Below are positions 16,054-24,782 of a stretch of DNA of 34,826 nt, piece after piece. Made by a program: the position numbers and the translations under genes. The stretch's first letter is position 1, and each line of letters begins with the position of its first letter. This DNA comes from Bacteroidales bacterium (GTDB taxonomy: Bacteria > Bacteroidota > Bacteroidia > Bacteroidales > UBA932), in contig JAFZVU010000066.1 of the NCBI GenBank assembly GCA_017617655.1, forward strand, positions 1 through 34,826, written 5' to 3'. The notes beneath the pieces are model-generated. The model was given only the letters and a program-made list of their open reading frames with translations. It was not told where the DNA came from and searched no databases.

Positions 16054-17385
16054 ATGAAAAAGTTAGCAACATTAATTCTGGCACTGATGGCCTTCCTTCC
16101 TGCTTTCGCGCAGGGTAAATACGGAACCGGACAGGACAGTGTCGATTGCGTTACGAACCTCAACTACTACAGGCAATATCTCCAGCAGAACGATATGGCC
16201 GACGCTATTTCTCCCTGGAGGAAGGCTATCGCCAAATGCCCTCCTGCTGCGAGCCAGAACATGTTTATCGATGGCGCCAGGCTTATGCGCTGGGCATACA
16301 CCCAGGCTAAGGACGCACAGCGCAGGAGCGAGATCCTCGACTCTCTCGTAAATCTCTACGACGTACGCGCTGAGGCTTACCCGAAGAACGCCATCACCTC
16401 TATGAACAACAAGGCCATCGACATGGTCAACTACAAATGGAGAAGCAACGAGCCGCTCGTGCTGTTCAACCATCTTAAGAGGGTTGTCGATATGGTTGGT
16501 TCAAAGACTTCCCCCATGGTTCTTGCCACTTACATGCAGACCGGCGTGGATCTCTACAAGAACGGCCTGATCGAGCCTGAGGTCCTGATGAACACCTATA
16601 CCGACATCGCAGGCCACATCGAGACAGCTCTCGCCGAGAATACTGACGAGAAAGTTGTCGGCCAGCTGGTCGGCGCTAAGCAGGACATCGAGAACAAGCT
16701 CGGCGAGTCCGGCGTTGCATCTTGCGACAACCTCGTCGCCCTCTTCACCCCTCGCTATGAGGCCAACCCTGACGACAAGGCTACCCTCAACACCATCGTG
16801 AAGCTCCTCGGCAACAGCGAGTGCCTCGACAGCGACCTCTACCTCGCAGCAGTTGAGAAACTGCACGGCATCGAGCCTAGCGCCAGCACCGCATACTACC
16901 TCTACAAGCTCTACTCTTCACGCGACAAGAACGAAGAGGCAGCTGCTACCCTGGTTGACGCCATCGAGCGTTGCGGCGACGACATGACCAAGGCCGCCGA
17001 CTACTGCTTCGAGCTCGGTTCATTCTACTTCAAGAAACAGCAGAAATACTCAGAGGCCGCCAGCGCAGCCAAGAAAGCCATCGAGCTCAACCCGAAGCTC
17101 GCCGGCAAGTGCAACCTTCTGCTCGGCACCATCTGGGCCAGCGTTCCCTGCGGTGGCAACGAGCTTGAGAAGCGCGCCAAATACTGGGTTGCCGTCGACT
17201 ATATGAACAAAGCCGCCAGCGCAGATCCGAGCCTTGCCTCAGAGGCCAACGAGCTCTCAGCCCAGTACCGCCGCTACTTCCCTCAGCAGGCCGACGCCTT
17301 CATGTATGACGTGCAGGACGGCAACGGCTACACCGTATCTTGCGGTGGCATGCGTGAAAGCACAACAGTCCGTACTCTCAAATAA
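16054..17385 (+). CDS. Exported tetratricopeptide-repeat protein
   Basis: 443 aa with a type I signal peptide (MKKLATLILALMAFLPAFAQ), so probably periplasmic or outer-membrane associated. The body is all-helical, with TPR-like units; the clearest is YSEAASAAKKAIELNPKLAGK near residues 333-353, and KYWVAVDYMNKAASADPSL follows. The C-terminus carries GYTVSCGGMRESTTVR, a segment I recall as conserved in Bacteroidales homologues. Function not established; its fixed place beside lptC and outer membrane protein genes suggests envelope assembly. It has its own consensus promoter, and lptC follows with no gap. Confidence 0.85.
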   Translation: MKKLATLILALMAFLPAFAQGKYGTGQDSVDCVTNLNYYRQYLQQNDMADAISPWRKAIAKCPPAASQNMFIDGARLMRWAYTQAKDAQRRSEILDSLVNLYDVRAEAYPKNAITSMNNKAIDMVNYKWRSNEPLVLFNHLKRVVDMVGSKTSPMVLATYMQTGVDLYKNGLIEPEVLMNTYTDIAGHIETALAENTDEKVVGQLVGAKQDIENKLGESGVASCDNLVALFTPRYEANPDDKATLNTIVKLLGNSECLDSDLYLAAVEKLHGIEPSASTAYYLYKLYSSRDKNEEAAATLVDAIERCGDDMTKAADYCFELGSFYFKKQQKYSEAASAAKKAIELNPKLAGKCNLLLGTIWASVPCGGNELEKRAKYWVAVDYMNKAASADPSLASEANELSAQYRRYFPQQADAFMYDVQDGNGYTVSCGGMRESTTVRTLK

Positions 17386-18000
17386 TTGAAAAGGACAGTT
17401 TTCATAATATTGATCATCGGTGCCCTTGCCTCGTGCAAAGGCACCGATGTTGATAATCCCCCCATCGATTTCTCCGTGGTTCCGGTACAGACGGTGGAGG
17501 GGATGGTCGCACGCCGTTTCGAGCGTGACGACCTCACATACGATATGCGCGCCGGGCGCATGGAGCGCTTCGAATACAAGGACACGTCAGGAGTCACCCA
17601 CGCTTACGAACTTTACAGCGAGGGGTTCGAAGTGCTCGGATACTCGGCCGACGGGCTGCTCGAGACGCAGATCAATGCCGACGGAGCCCGCCACAACACT
17701 GTCACGGGGCAGGAGCAGTGGCTTGCCTTCGGCAATGTGCACATCCAGAACCACACCAAGGGCGAGCATTCCCTCACCGACACCATCTACTGGGACCGCG
17801 ACGCCAAAAAAATCTACACCGACTGCTTCATCCAGATGTATTCTCCCCAGGGTCTGATGCAGGGCTACGGCATGGAATCCGACGAAAAAGCCGAAAACGC
17901 GATTATCCGCCACCCCTTCGATTCTTACGGCATCGACCGCGACAGCACCTGGTTCTATTTCGACAGCGTTAATTTTGTCGGTCCGCTGCAACGTTTTTAA
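17386..18000 (+). CDS. lptC: LptC-like LPS export lipoprotein
   Basis: Component of the Lpt bridge that takes lipopolysaccharide from the inner-membrane LptBFG transporter toward LptA. The protein (204 aa) starts MKRTVFIILIIGALASC, where LASC is a lipobox and C17 the lipidated cysteine, so this version is lipid-anchored rather than membrane-spanning. The region from VEGMVARRFERDDLTYDMRAGRMERF onward follows the LptC/OstA beta-jellyroll pattern. The start must be TTG: the TAA of the previous gene is directly before it in frame, and no later ATG keeps the signal peptide. Zero spacing implies translational coupling to the TPR gene. Confidence 0.88.
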   Translation: MKRTVFIILIIGALASCKGTDVDNPPIDFSVVPVQTVEGMVARRFERDDLTYDMRAGRMERFEYKDTSGVTHAYELYSEGFEVLGYSADGLLETQINADGARHNTVTGQEQWLAFGNVHIQNHTKGEHSLTDTIYWDRDAKKIYTDCFIQMYSPQGLMQGYGMESDEKAENAIIRHPFDSYGIDRDSTWFYFDSVNFVGPLQRF

Positions 18001-18022
18001 CAAATTAAGCATCTAAATAGAG

Positions 18023-18040
18023 TATTTTTGTTTACTTTTG
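18023..18040 (+). promoter_or_regulatory. Two overlapping promoter -7 elements before the PpiD-like gene
   Basis: TATTTTTG (18023-18030) and TACTTTTG (18033-18040) both fit TAnnTTTG. No clean TTTG at the ideal distance. The leader of about 80 bases to the ATG at 18125 includes a perfect 12-bp palindrome GGCTTATAAGCC (18073-18084), a possible operator or processing site. Confidence 0.5.
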
Positions 18041-18124
18041 CGTCCTTGTGTGTGCTGTAGTTGGCGCAAACAGGCTTATAAGCCGCTGTAAATGAAAATA
18101 TTAAAACTTAAACTTAACTAATAG

Positions 18125-20185
18125 ATGGCTGTACTTGAAAACATCCGCGTAAAACTCGGAGTGTTCATAACAATCCTTATAGCGCTTTCGCTATTATCTT
18201 TCATTATCGATCCCTCAACCCTTTCGACCACTTTCCAGAGAATGTCTGCTGACAACAAGGTGGGTTCGATGAATGGCAAATCAATCACTTATCAAGATTA
18301 TTACACCGCTGTTGAGCAGAACAAGAATCTGTTCGAGTCGCTTTATGGCCAGAGCCTCTCTTCAGAGGAGCAGCTCTCGCAGGTGCGCGACTACACCTGG
18401 CAGAATTATTTCGACCGCTACGTGTTCGAGCCCAAGGCAGCTGATGCCGGCATCGCAGTAGGCGACCAGGAAATGTACGACCTCACCCAGGGCGCCAACA
18501 TCTCCCCGGTGCTCAGCTCCCAGTCTGCATTCCTCGACGAGAACGGCGAGTTCAGCCGCGAGGCCCTTTCCCAGTTCATCCAGAACATCGACTATGATGC
18601 CACCGGCACTTACGCCGCATACTGGGACTACCTCCGCGACCAGATCTACAAGCAGCAGCTCTACAGCAAGTACGACGCACTGCTTTACAACAGTTCTGTG
18701 TTCAGCCCGCTGCAGACCAGCCGCGCCATCGAGGACAACAACCTCACCAGCGACGTTGACTTCATCATGGTCACTGTAGGTTTCGGCGACGACAGCACCC
18801 TCAACATAACTGACAACGACATCAGGCAATACTATAAGAAACATAAGGAGCAGCTCAAGCAGACTGCCAACCGCGACATCGAGTACGTGATGTTCGAGGT
18901 TGTTCCTTCACAGGAAGACATCGACGACCAGAGGGCTCAGTTCGAAACCCTCGTAGCCGAGTTCGCAGACAGCGAGAACCCCCGCAACTTCATCTCGCTG
19001 AATTCCGACAGCCGCTGGAGCGATACCTATGTAAGTAAGGATGACATCCCCGAAGCCTTCAGGGATTACGCCTTCCCGGCAAGGGGAGTCGTAGCAGGCT
19101 CCGTAAGCGAGATCAGCCAGGACGGCAACGTCCTTTCGGCTGTCCGCGTGGCAGACCGCAAGGTAATGCCTGACTCTGTATATACATGGTATGCCCTCTT
19201 CGACCCGAGCGAATCAGCCAAGGCCGATTCTGTAGTAGCCGTCCTCAACGCCGGCCGCAGTTATGAAGACCTGCGCGAGATGGGCTGGATGACCCAGGCT
19301 TTCAACGAGTCCAACAACTTCAACGAGTTCAACGCAGTCTTCGACGTGCCTGTAGGCAAGGCCATAGCTGTGCGCCTCTCTGCTATCCAGGCTATAGCTG
19401 TGCTGAAGGTCACCGACCGCACCAAGCCCGGCGAGCGCGTCAAGCTGGCTACCCTTACCAAGAATATCACGGCGAGCGACGACACCTATCGCGACTATCT
19501 GATGAAGGCTACCGCCCTTGCCGACAAGTCTGACGGTAAATATGACAACTTCACCGCCGCAGTGAGGGAGGACGACCTCCCCGTCACCCCGGCCACCCGC
19601 ATCACCGAGGCCACCCGCCGCATCGGCACTGTCGACAACGCCCGCGAAGTGGTTTCATGGGCCTTCGACGCCAAGGAAGGTCAGGTGAGCGACGTGATTA
19701 CCGTCGACAATAAATATTATTATGTAGTGGCCCTCACCAAGGCCCGCAAGGAGGGATATATCCCCATCAACGAAGTAAGCTCAGATATATATAATGAATT
19801 GGAGCTCGAGAGAAGGCTTCAGATCACTGCTGACGACGTCAAGGCTACTACCCAGGGTCTGGGTACCCTCGAGCAGATGGCCGACGCTCTCGGCACTACA
19901 GTAAGCCACCAGAGCGGAGTTTCGTTCGGCTCTTCAACTTCGGCTCTCGACCCGGCCTTCATGGGTGCGGTAGCTGCAGCGCCCAAGGGCAAGATCTGCG
20001 GACCCGTAAAGGGACAGATTGGTGTATATATGTTCCAAGTGCTTGACAGTGAGACTGGTGCGTACTATACTGAGGACGACGTGGCTATGCGTACTTCGCA
20101 GGAAGCCCAGTACCGTCAGCAGTTTATTAACAGCATCATGGCAGAGGAAGCAGACGTCAAGGACAACAGGGCCAGATTTTATTAA
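18125..20185 (+). CDS. PpiD/SurA-like periplasmic peptidyl-prolyl isomerase family protein
   Basis: Inner-membrane-anchored periplasmic chaperone (686 aa) likely helping outer membrane proteins through the periplasm. The N-terminus MAVLENIRVKLGVFITILIALSLLSFIID gives one membrane segment at about residues 12-28, as in PpiD. A SurA-N-like helical region follows (about 45-200, VGSMNGKSITYQDYYTAVEQN). A parvulin PPIase domain is not obvious by eye, so isomerase activity may be weak or lost. A C-terminal region near 500-680 includes AKEGQVSDVITVDNKYYYVV, typical of these proteins. It follows lptC by 124 bases with its own promoter. From memory, other Bacteroidales have a CorC-type gene between them; here it is missing. 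Confidence 0.87.
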   Translation: MAVLENIRVKLGVFITILIALSLLSFIIDPSTLSTTFQRMSADNKVGSMNGKSITYQDYYTAVEQNKNLFESLYGQSLSSEEQLSQVRDYTWQNYFDRYVFEPKAADAGIAVGDQEMYDLTQGANISPVLSSQSAFLDENGEFSREALSQFIQNIDYDATGTYAAYWDYLRDQIYKQQLYSKYDALLYNSSVFSPLQTSRAIEDNNLTSDVDFIMVTVGFGDDSTLNITDNDIRQYYKKHKEQLKQTANRDIEYVMFEVVPSQEDIDDQRAQFETLVAEFADSENPRNFISLNSDSRWSDTYVSKDDIPEAFRDYAFPARGVVAGSVSEISQDGNVLSAVRVADRKVMPDSVYTWYALFDPSESAKADSVVAVLNAGRSYEDLREMGWMTQAFNESNNFNEFNAVFDVPVGKAIAVRLSAIQAIAVLKVTDRTKPGERVKLATLTKNITASDDTYRDYLMKATALADKSDGKYDNFTAAVREDDLPVTPATRITEATRRIGTVDNAREVVSWAFDAKEGQVSDVITVDNKYYYVVALTKARKEGYIPINEVSSDIYNELELERRLQITADDVKATTQGLGTLEQMADALGTTVSHQSGVSFGSSTSALDPAFMGAVAAAPKGKICGPVKGQIGVYMFQVLDSETGAYYTEDDVAMRTSQEAQYRQQFINSIMAEEADVKDNRARFY

Positions 20186-20209
20186 TGAACAACTTTATTA
20201 ACAAATAAT

Positions 20210-20240
20210 TTTGATAGTAAAAATTTAATATTTATATTTG
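20210..20240 (+). promoter_or_regulatory. Strong consensus promoter of the coiled-coil lipoprotein operon
   Basis: TTTG at 20210-20213, exactly 19 bases, then TATATTTG at 20233-20240: a full match to the Bacteroidota consensus. The leader to the ATG at 20296 is about 50 bases and AT-rich. Confidence 0.8.
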
Positions 20241-20295
20241 AGGCAATTTACTGGCATTATTGTTTAACCAAATACAAACACTTAACAATTTTTTT

Positions 20296-23200
20296 ATGAA
20301 AAAGATTATTTATTCATTGGTGGCGATGCTATTTATGGGTGGCATCATCACTTCTTGTATTCCCAACACCGAGCCCGATGGTGTTAAAGAAATGAGGTTG
20401 GCTCACGCCGACTACCTCAGGGCTCTGGCTGATCTGACTACTGCAAACAAGGACGTTGTCGCCGCTGAAGCTGCAGTTAAGAACGCTCAGGCCGCTATCA
20501 AACGTGCAAAGGCCGCTCAGGAAGAAGCTCGTGCAAGGGCTCTTGAACTGGCAAATGAACTGACTGCTGCACAGAACGAGCAGGACATCGCCAATATCCT
20601 TGACAAGATGGAGCAGGACAGGCTCAACAACGAGGCTGATCTTTGCGCTGCAAAGGCTAAATTGGCAGCTGCTCAGAAAGACCTCGAAGATGCTCTCGCA
20701 GCTATCGAGATTGAGAAGCTCGCTATGTCTGAGGAAGAGGCTAAAGCTCTCGCAGCTATCAAAAAGGAGTATGTCGATGCTGCTGCTAAGCTGAAAGCTT
20801 GGTATGAGGACTATAAGGCTGAGTATCAGGAATGGTATGATATTTATTATATCTGGCTGCTGAGGCAGGCTCTTGGTGCTGGTGATTATGTTGATCCTTA
20901 TTGGGCTGATTATGAGGGCCAGTCTGTTTGGGACTATCTTTATACCTGGTATGATGGCGTGAATCTCTGGACTGCTGACATGCAGGAAGAGTTTATTGCT
21001 GAGAGAATCAAACTCGACGAATTCGATCTTGAGAACGCAAAAGCCGAGGCTGAATTCTGGAAAGGCCTCCTCGAGGATATGGACTTCGACTATCTTGCCG
21101 AGGCTCAGAAATATGAGGATGAGGCCAATGCAATGGCTCCCGAGTTCGCTGACCTTCTCCGCGACTCTGTTCTCTTCGAGAATGAGTATGGCACTGCACG
21201 CGACCGCGCTATCAACGCAGCCAACGATGCATACGATGAGGCTAAAGATGCTCCCCTTGAGGCTTACAAGAAGGCTGTAGACGATCTTAAGAAAGCCAAC
21301 AAGAACTGGAAGAAGATGGTTGACGAGCTCGCAATCGAAGACGTTGACAACGCACAGAAGAAATGGACTGCAAAGAAAGTTGGTTATGCATTCGAGAAGA
21401 AATATGCTCTTCCCGAGCACGTAGCTGGCGACGTTGTTGACCTTTATGAAACTCAGGCCGGCCTCAACGGTTTCGCTCAGAATGTTGAGTTCATCAAGAC
21501 CGCTGGCAAACCCGATTCATTGAAAGTCACTATCGAAGCTCAGAAAGATTCAGCTGCTTATGCAACTATAGTTGATACTGTATGGAACGGTAATCAGGCT
21601 ACTGAGAAACTCCTCAAGATGAAGACCGGTCTTAAATCAGTTTACGACGACTTCGGCCGTGCATATCTGTATGACCTCGACGCTGAAGGCATCAAAGCTG
21701 ACAAAGACGTTCTCGAGGCTTATGCTAAGAAAGTTCAGAGCCAGTATGACAGCCTTCTCAAGATCCTCAAGAGCGCTAAGGACGAAAACGGCAAAGCTCT
21801 TGTTGAAGCTTGGGCTAAGAAGGTAGAAAAAGCTGGTAAGGACGTTGCAGACCTTGCTAAGAAAGTTGACGCTTATGACAACCGTGACGGTATTGCAGAT
21901 AACAACGTTTACAGGTATGAAGATAAGGTCATCCCTTCAGATGGCCAGGGTCCTCGCTTGATCATTGGTTATGCATATGACGGTCGTACAATCTCTCAGG
22001 CTACCGACGATGCAACTCACTTCATCCTCGATGCTCCCGCAACTCCTTGGTTCGACGCTACTATCGCTCAGCCTCTGACCATCGCTCCGACCAAAGCTGA
22101 CTCTACTCTCGTATTCAACGCTATCAAAGATTACTTCACAGCTATCGCTTCAGTTAACGCTAAAGCTGTTCCTTACCTCAAGTTCATCGCCGGTGAAGGC
22201 GTTGGTACTTTCAAGCTCGACTCAGTAAGGGCTGACAAGATCGAATTCGCTGGTATCCAGATGAAGAAGACCAACACTTATCTTGATGGTCTCGGACTCC
22301 ACAGGGCCGCTGCTTATGACAACAAGGGTATCAACGCTCTTGATGCAGCTCCTGCAGTTACCAACTATGTTGATGCATTCACCAACCTGATGCAGCTCTT
22401 CAACCACTATGTACATGGTGACCCTCTGACTCTTCCTTTCTACAACGCTACCGATGCTGCTTATTCAGCTACTACTTCAGGTGTTGAGGATTATGTTCAG
22501 TACGTTAAGGACTTCAAGGCCGACAACGCTAAGAGCGAACTTGGCAGCTTCATGAAGGCATTCGACTCATACTCAGCTGCTGACTTCACCAAGTACACTA
22601 ACATGTCAGACGAAGGTAAGGCTGTTGCCAAATGGATGGACGCTTGCCAGAGGTACTTCGGTGTAGAAGGCTTCGCCGGTATCGGTGAGAAAGTATTCTT
22701 CGTTAAGGAAACCTTCGTTGAGCCTGAGAACATCGCTGTATTCGCAGGTATTCCTACCTATGGTGCAGAGAATCTGAAGAAGATCGCCAACAACAAGATC
22801 CCTTACACCAATGCTCTTGGCCGTGTTGACGTAGTTACTCCTTGGACTTATCAGTTCGAATTCGCAGCTGACGCTATCGAGAATAACATCGCTGTATTCG
22901 ACGGCGCTGCCGCAGCTGCTGACTATGTTGTAAACAACAACGACATGGTAATGAAGTCTATCGTATTCGAGCTTCTCGAAGCCGACTATCTCGTAGCTCT
23001 TGCCAATGGCGAGAAGTCAGTAAGCGAGATCTGGGCTGAACTCGGTAAAGTTCTCGAGCAGGTTAAGGCTGACATGGATGCAGTTGTAGCTTCTACTAAG
23101 GCTACTCAGAAGGCCAACGATGACCTCGCTGCTAAGTTCAATGAGGCTCTCAACACTTACAGAACTGCTACTAAGGACCTCAAGGACGAGCGTGACGCTG

Positions 23201-23631
23201 CCATCAAGGAAGCTAACGATACTTACGATGCTGCCAAGAAGGAAATCCTTGATCCTATCTCAGAGAAATATGTTGAACTCCGCAACAAGTACAACGACCT
23301 GATGAATCTTGCTGACGGTCTCCGCGGTGCATACGCAACTCTGTGGGCAAATGGTGCTCCTGATACCGACGCTCTCCTCGAGTATCTCTACAAGAAGTAT
23401 ACTGATGCTCTTGAGGATATTGATGACCTCACTTATGAAATCAACGAGCTCAAACTTCTTGCCGGCTTGATCACTATCGAAGATCCTACCCTTGATGAGA
23501 TCCAGGAAACTATCGACCTTATCCAGGATATCCTCGACGAAATGGATTGGGATGAGTACTACGATCTCGAGTTCTGGTATGAATACTGGAAGGCTGCTTA
23601 TGAAGCTGCTGTTGCCAGGTTCGCAGAATAA
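20296..23631 (+). CDS. Giant coiled-coil surface lipoprotein, possible S-layer-type protein
   Basis: 1111 aa protein with a lipoprotein signal peptide ending GIITSC (C21 lipidated). A TTG-started extension to 20260 exists, but the ATG here gives the proper signal peptide. Residues about 34-170 are an Ala/Glu/Lys-rich coiled coil; 168-226 is acidic and very rich in W and Y; coiled coil resumes at about 230-370. The middle (about 380-900) looks globular. The last 200 residues are again coiled coil, ending in a second W/Y/acidic segment at about 1082-1103. The composition is low in Cys and Arg and rich in Ala, Asp and Lys. Codons favour GCT, GTT and GAC-type choices unlike its neighbours, fitting very high expression. 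A beta-barrel gene follows after 35 bases. I recall an S-layer protein (BT1927) beside an outer membrane protein (BT1926) in Bacteroides thetaiotaomicron; a related role here is inference. Confidence 0.8.
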   Translation: MKKIIYSLVAMLFMGGIITSCIPNTEPDGVKEMRLAHADYLRALADLTTANKDVVAAEAAVKNAQAAIKRAKAAQEEARARALELANELTAAQNEQDIANILDKMEQDRLNNEADLCAAKAKLAAAQKDLEDALAAIEIEKLAMSEEEAKALAAIKKEYVDAAAKLKAWYEDYKAEYQEWYDIYYIWLLRQALGAGDYVDPYWADYEGQSVWDYLYTWYDGVNLWTADMQEEFIAERIKLDEFDLENAKAEAEFWKGLLEDMDFDYLAEAQKYEDEANAMAPEFADLLRDSVLFENEYGTARDRAINAANDAYDEAKDAPLEAYKKAVDDLKKANKNWKKMVDELAIEDVDNAQKKWTAKKVGYAFEKKYALPEHVAGDVVDLYETQAGLNGFAQNVEFIKTAGKPDSLKVTIEAQKDSAAYATIVDTVWNGNQATEKLLKMKTGLKSVYDDFGRAYLYDLDAEGIKADKDVLEAYAKKVQSQYDSLLKILKSAKDENGKALVEAWAKKVEKAGKDVADLAKKVDAYDNRDGIADNNVYRYEDKVIPSDGQGPRLIIGYAYDGRTISQATDDATHFILDAPATPWFDATIAQPLTIAPTKADSTLVFNAIKDYFTAIASVNAKAVPYLKFIAGEGVGTFKLDSVRADKIEFAGIQMKKTNTYLDGLGLHRAAAYDNKGINALDAAPAVTNYVDAFTNLMQLFNHYVHGDPLTLPFYNATDAAYSATTSGVEDYVQYVKDFKADNAKSELGSFMKAFDSYSAADFTKYTNMSDEGKAVAKWMDACQRYFGVEGFAGIGEKVFFVKETFVEPENIAVFAGIPTYGAENLKKIANNKIPYTNALGRVDVVTPWTYQFEFAADAIENNIAVFDGAAAAADYVVNNNDMVMKSIVFELLEADYLVALANGEKSVSEIWAELGKVLEQVKADMDAVVASTKATQKANDDLAAKFNEALNTYRTATKDLKDERDAAIKEANDTYDAAKKEILDPISEKYVELRNKYNDLMNLADGLRGAYATLWANGAPDTDALLEYLYKKYTDALEDIDDLTYEINELKLLAGLITIEDPTLDEIQETIDLIQDILDEMDWDEYYDLEFWYEYWKAAYEAAVARFAE

Positions 23632-23666
23632 TTAAAATCAATACATCGAAGAATAAAAACAACGAT

Positions 23667-24653
23667 ATGTTGAAAAAACTAAGCATATTACTATTGACGA
23701 TCTTCATGGTTGTGCCAGCAATGGCACAACCTGAGGAGAGTTGCGAGTGTATGTTTGCCCCGCGTGCAGGTCAGTGGGAGTTCGATCTAGTCATGGGACA
23801 GAATCAGTTCTTTGGCAACGAGCGCGACCTCAGCATGACCCTTCTTCCCAACAGCTATGGCCAGCCTCTCGGCTCAACCATAGGAACATCTGTTGCGGAC
23901 GATCAGGATTTCATGATCACCGACCTCACGCAAACCATTAACATTGGCTTCCTGAGTACCAATAATCTGGCTAACATGATTGGTGTACAAGCCCGTTATT
24001 TCATCACTAACCGTCTTGATATTAACTTCATGGGCTCTTACAACGTCAATCTGCAGCCGGGTAAGAATTACGTAGAAGGAACAATTTACGGACTTACAGA
24101 GGCAGCGCCTGTTCCCGGTGCAACATCACCTTATGTACTTCCGAACAACAACTACACCGTAGGCGACGTTTTCGCACACAAGTCAATCTTGGCTTCTGTA
24201 CAGAATTCAGCCATCGGCCAGTTGGGAATGAATTATTACTTCACGACTCCTAACGAGCGTATCAATCCTTACATTGGTCTTTACGGTCAGGTTAAGTGGG
24301 CGCGTATCAATGCTTACTACCCTGCATACACTGGTCAGACAGTCGCTGTGCCCGTTCTCGACGCAGGTAACCTTACTGCTTCAGAGAATTTCCAGGTCAT
24401 CGACGTTGAAGACATTTCTACTTTCCGCGAGTTCGGAAGGGCAGGCCAGATGCTCGGTTTCGGCGGTGGTATTGATTTTGGTGTGCAGTACTCAATTATG
24501 CCGGGCCTTATCCTTGGCATTGAGTTCTCACCGGTTCTTTACCAGTATACGCTTATGCACTTGCAGATTACTGGACAGACTCCTTACTACGCATGCAACC
24601 ACAACGTTTCCGTTTTCAAGTATCCGCAACTTAAACTCGGTTTCCGTTTCTAA
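23667..24653 (+). CDS. Outer membrane beta-barrel protein paired with the coiled-coil lipoprotein
   Basis: 328 aa with a type I signal peptide (MLKKLSILLLTIFMVVPAMAQ). The mature part begins with PEESCECMFAPRAGQWEFDLVMG and shows alternating hydrophobic strands separated by polar loops, with glycine/aromatic girdle residues, ending LKLGFRF: the C-terminal phenylalanine is the usual barrel-assembly signal. The C-x-C near the mature N-terminus is odd. The segment FGGGIDFGVQYSIMPGLILGIEFSPVLYQY is typical of small barrels. It may belong with the BT1926-type outer membrane proteins (recalled, not searched). It is the second gene of the lipoprotein operon and ends at a strong terminator. Likely role: anchor or exporter for the upstream surface protein. 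Confidence 0.82.
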   Translation: MLKKLSILLLTIFMVVPAMAQPEESCECMFAPRAGQWEFDLVMGQNQFFGNERDLSMTLLPNSYGQPLGSTIGTSVADDQDFMITDLTQTINIGFLSTNNLANMIGVQARYFITNRLDINFMGSYNVNLQPGKNYVEGTIYGLTEAAPVPGATSPYVLPNNNYTVGDVFAHKSILASVQNSAIGQLGMNYYFTTPNERINPYIGLYGQVKWARINAYYPAYTGQTVAVPVLDAGNLTASENFQVIDVEDISTFREFGRAGQMLGFGGGIDFGVQYSIMPGLILGIEFSPVLYQYTLMHLQITGQTPYYACNHNVSVFKYPQLKLGFRF

Positions 24654-24675
24654 GCATCGCGCATAGATAACAATA

Positions 24676-24708
24676 AAAGCCGGTTGGATTCCCCAGCCGG
24701 CTTTTTAT
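24676..24708 (+). terminator. Intrinsic terminator after the beta-barrel gene
   Basis: AAAGCCGGTTGG (24676-24687) pairs with CCAGCCGGCTTT (24693-24704) through one G-T wobble, 5-base loop, followed by TT and T-rich sequence. Confidence 0.9.
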
Positions 24709-24753
24709 TTTTCTCTAATCTAAAAAATATTTAGCCGCTAACGTTGTATTTTG

Positions 24754-24761
24754 TATCTTTG
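24754..24761 (+). promoter_or_regulatory. Promoter -7 element of the ATPase gene
   Basis: TATCTTTG fits TAnnTTTG, 21 bases before the ATG at 24783. It lies inside the frame that stays open back to 24744, which argues for the 24783 start. Confidence 0.55.
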
Positions 24762-24782
24762 CGGCTGGATATTTTATTGCTT

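Noticed and set aside
20329..21420. A 363-codon minus-strand frame rich in Leu, Ile and Ser
   Set aside because: Mirror of the coiled-coil coding sequence; its hydrophobic look comes from reading the complement of Lys/Glu/Asp codons.
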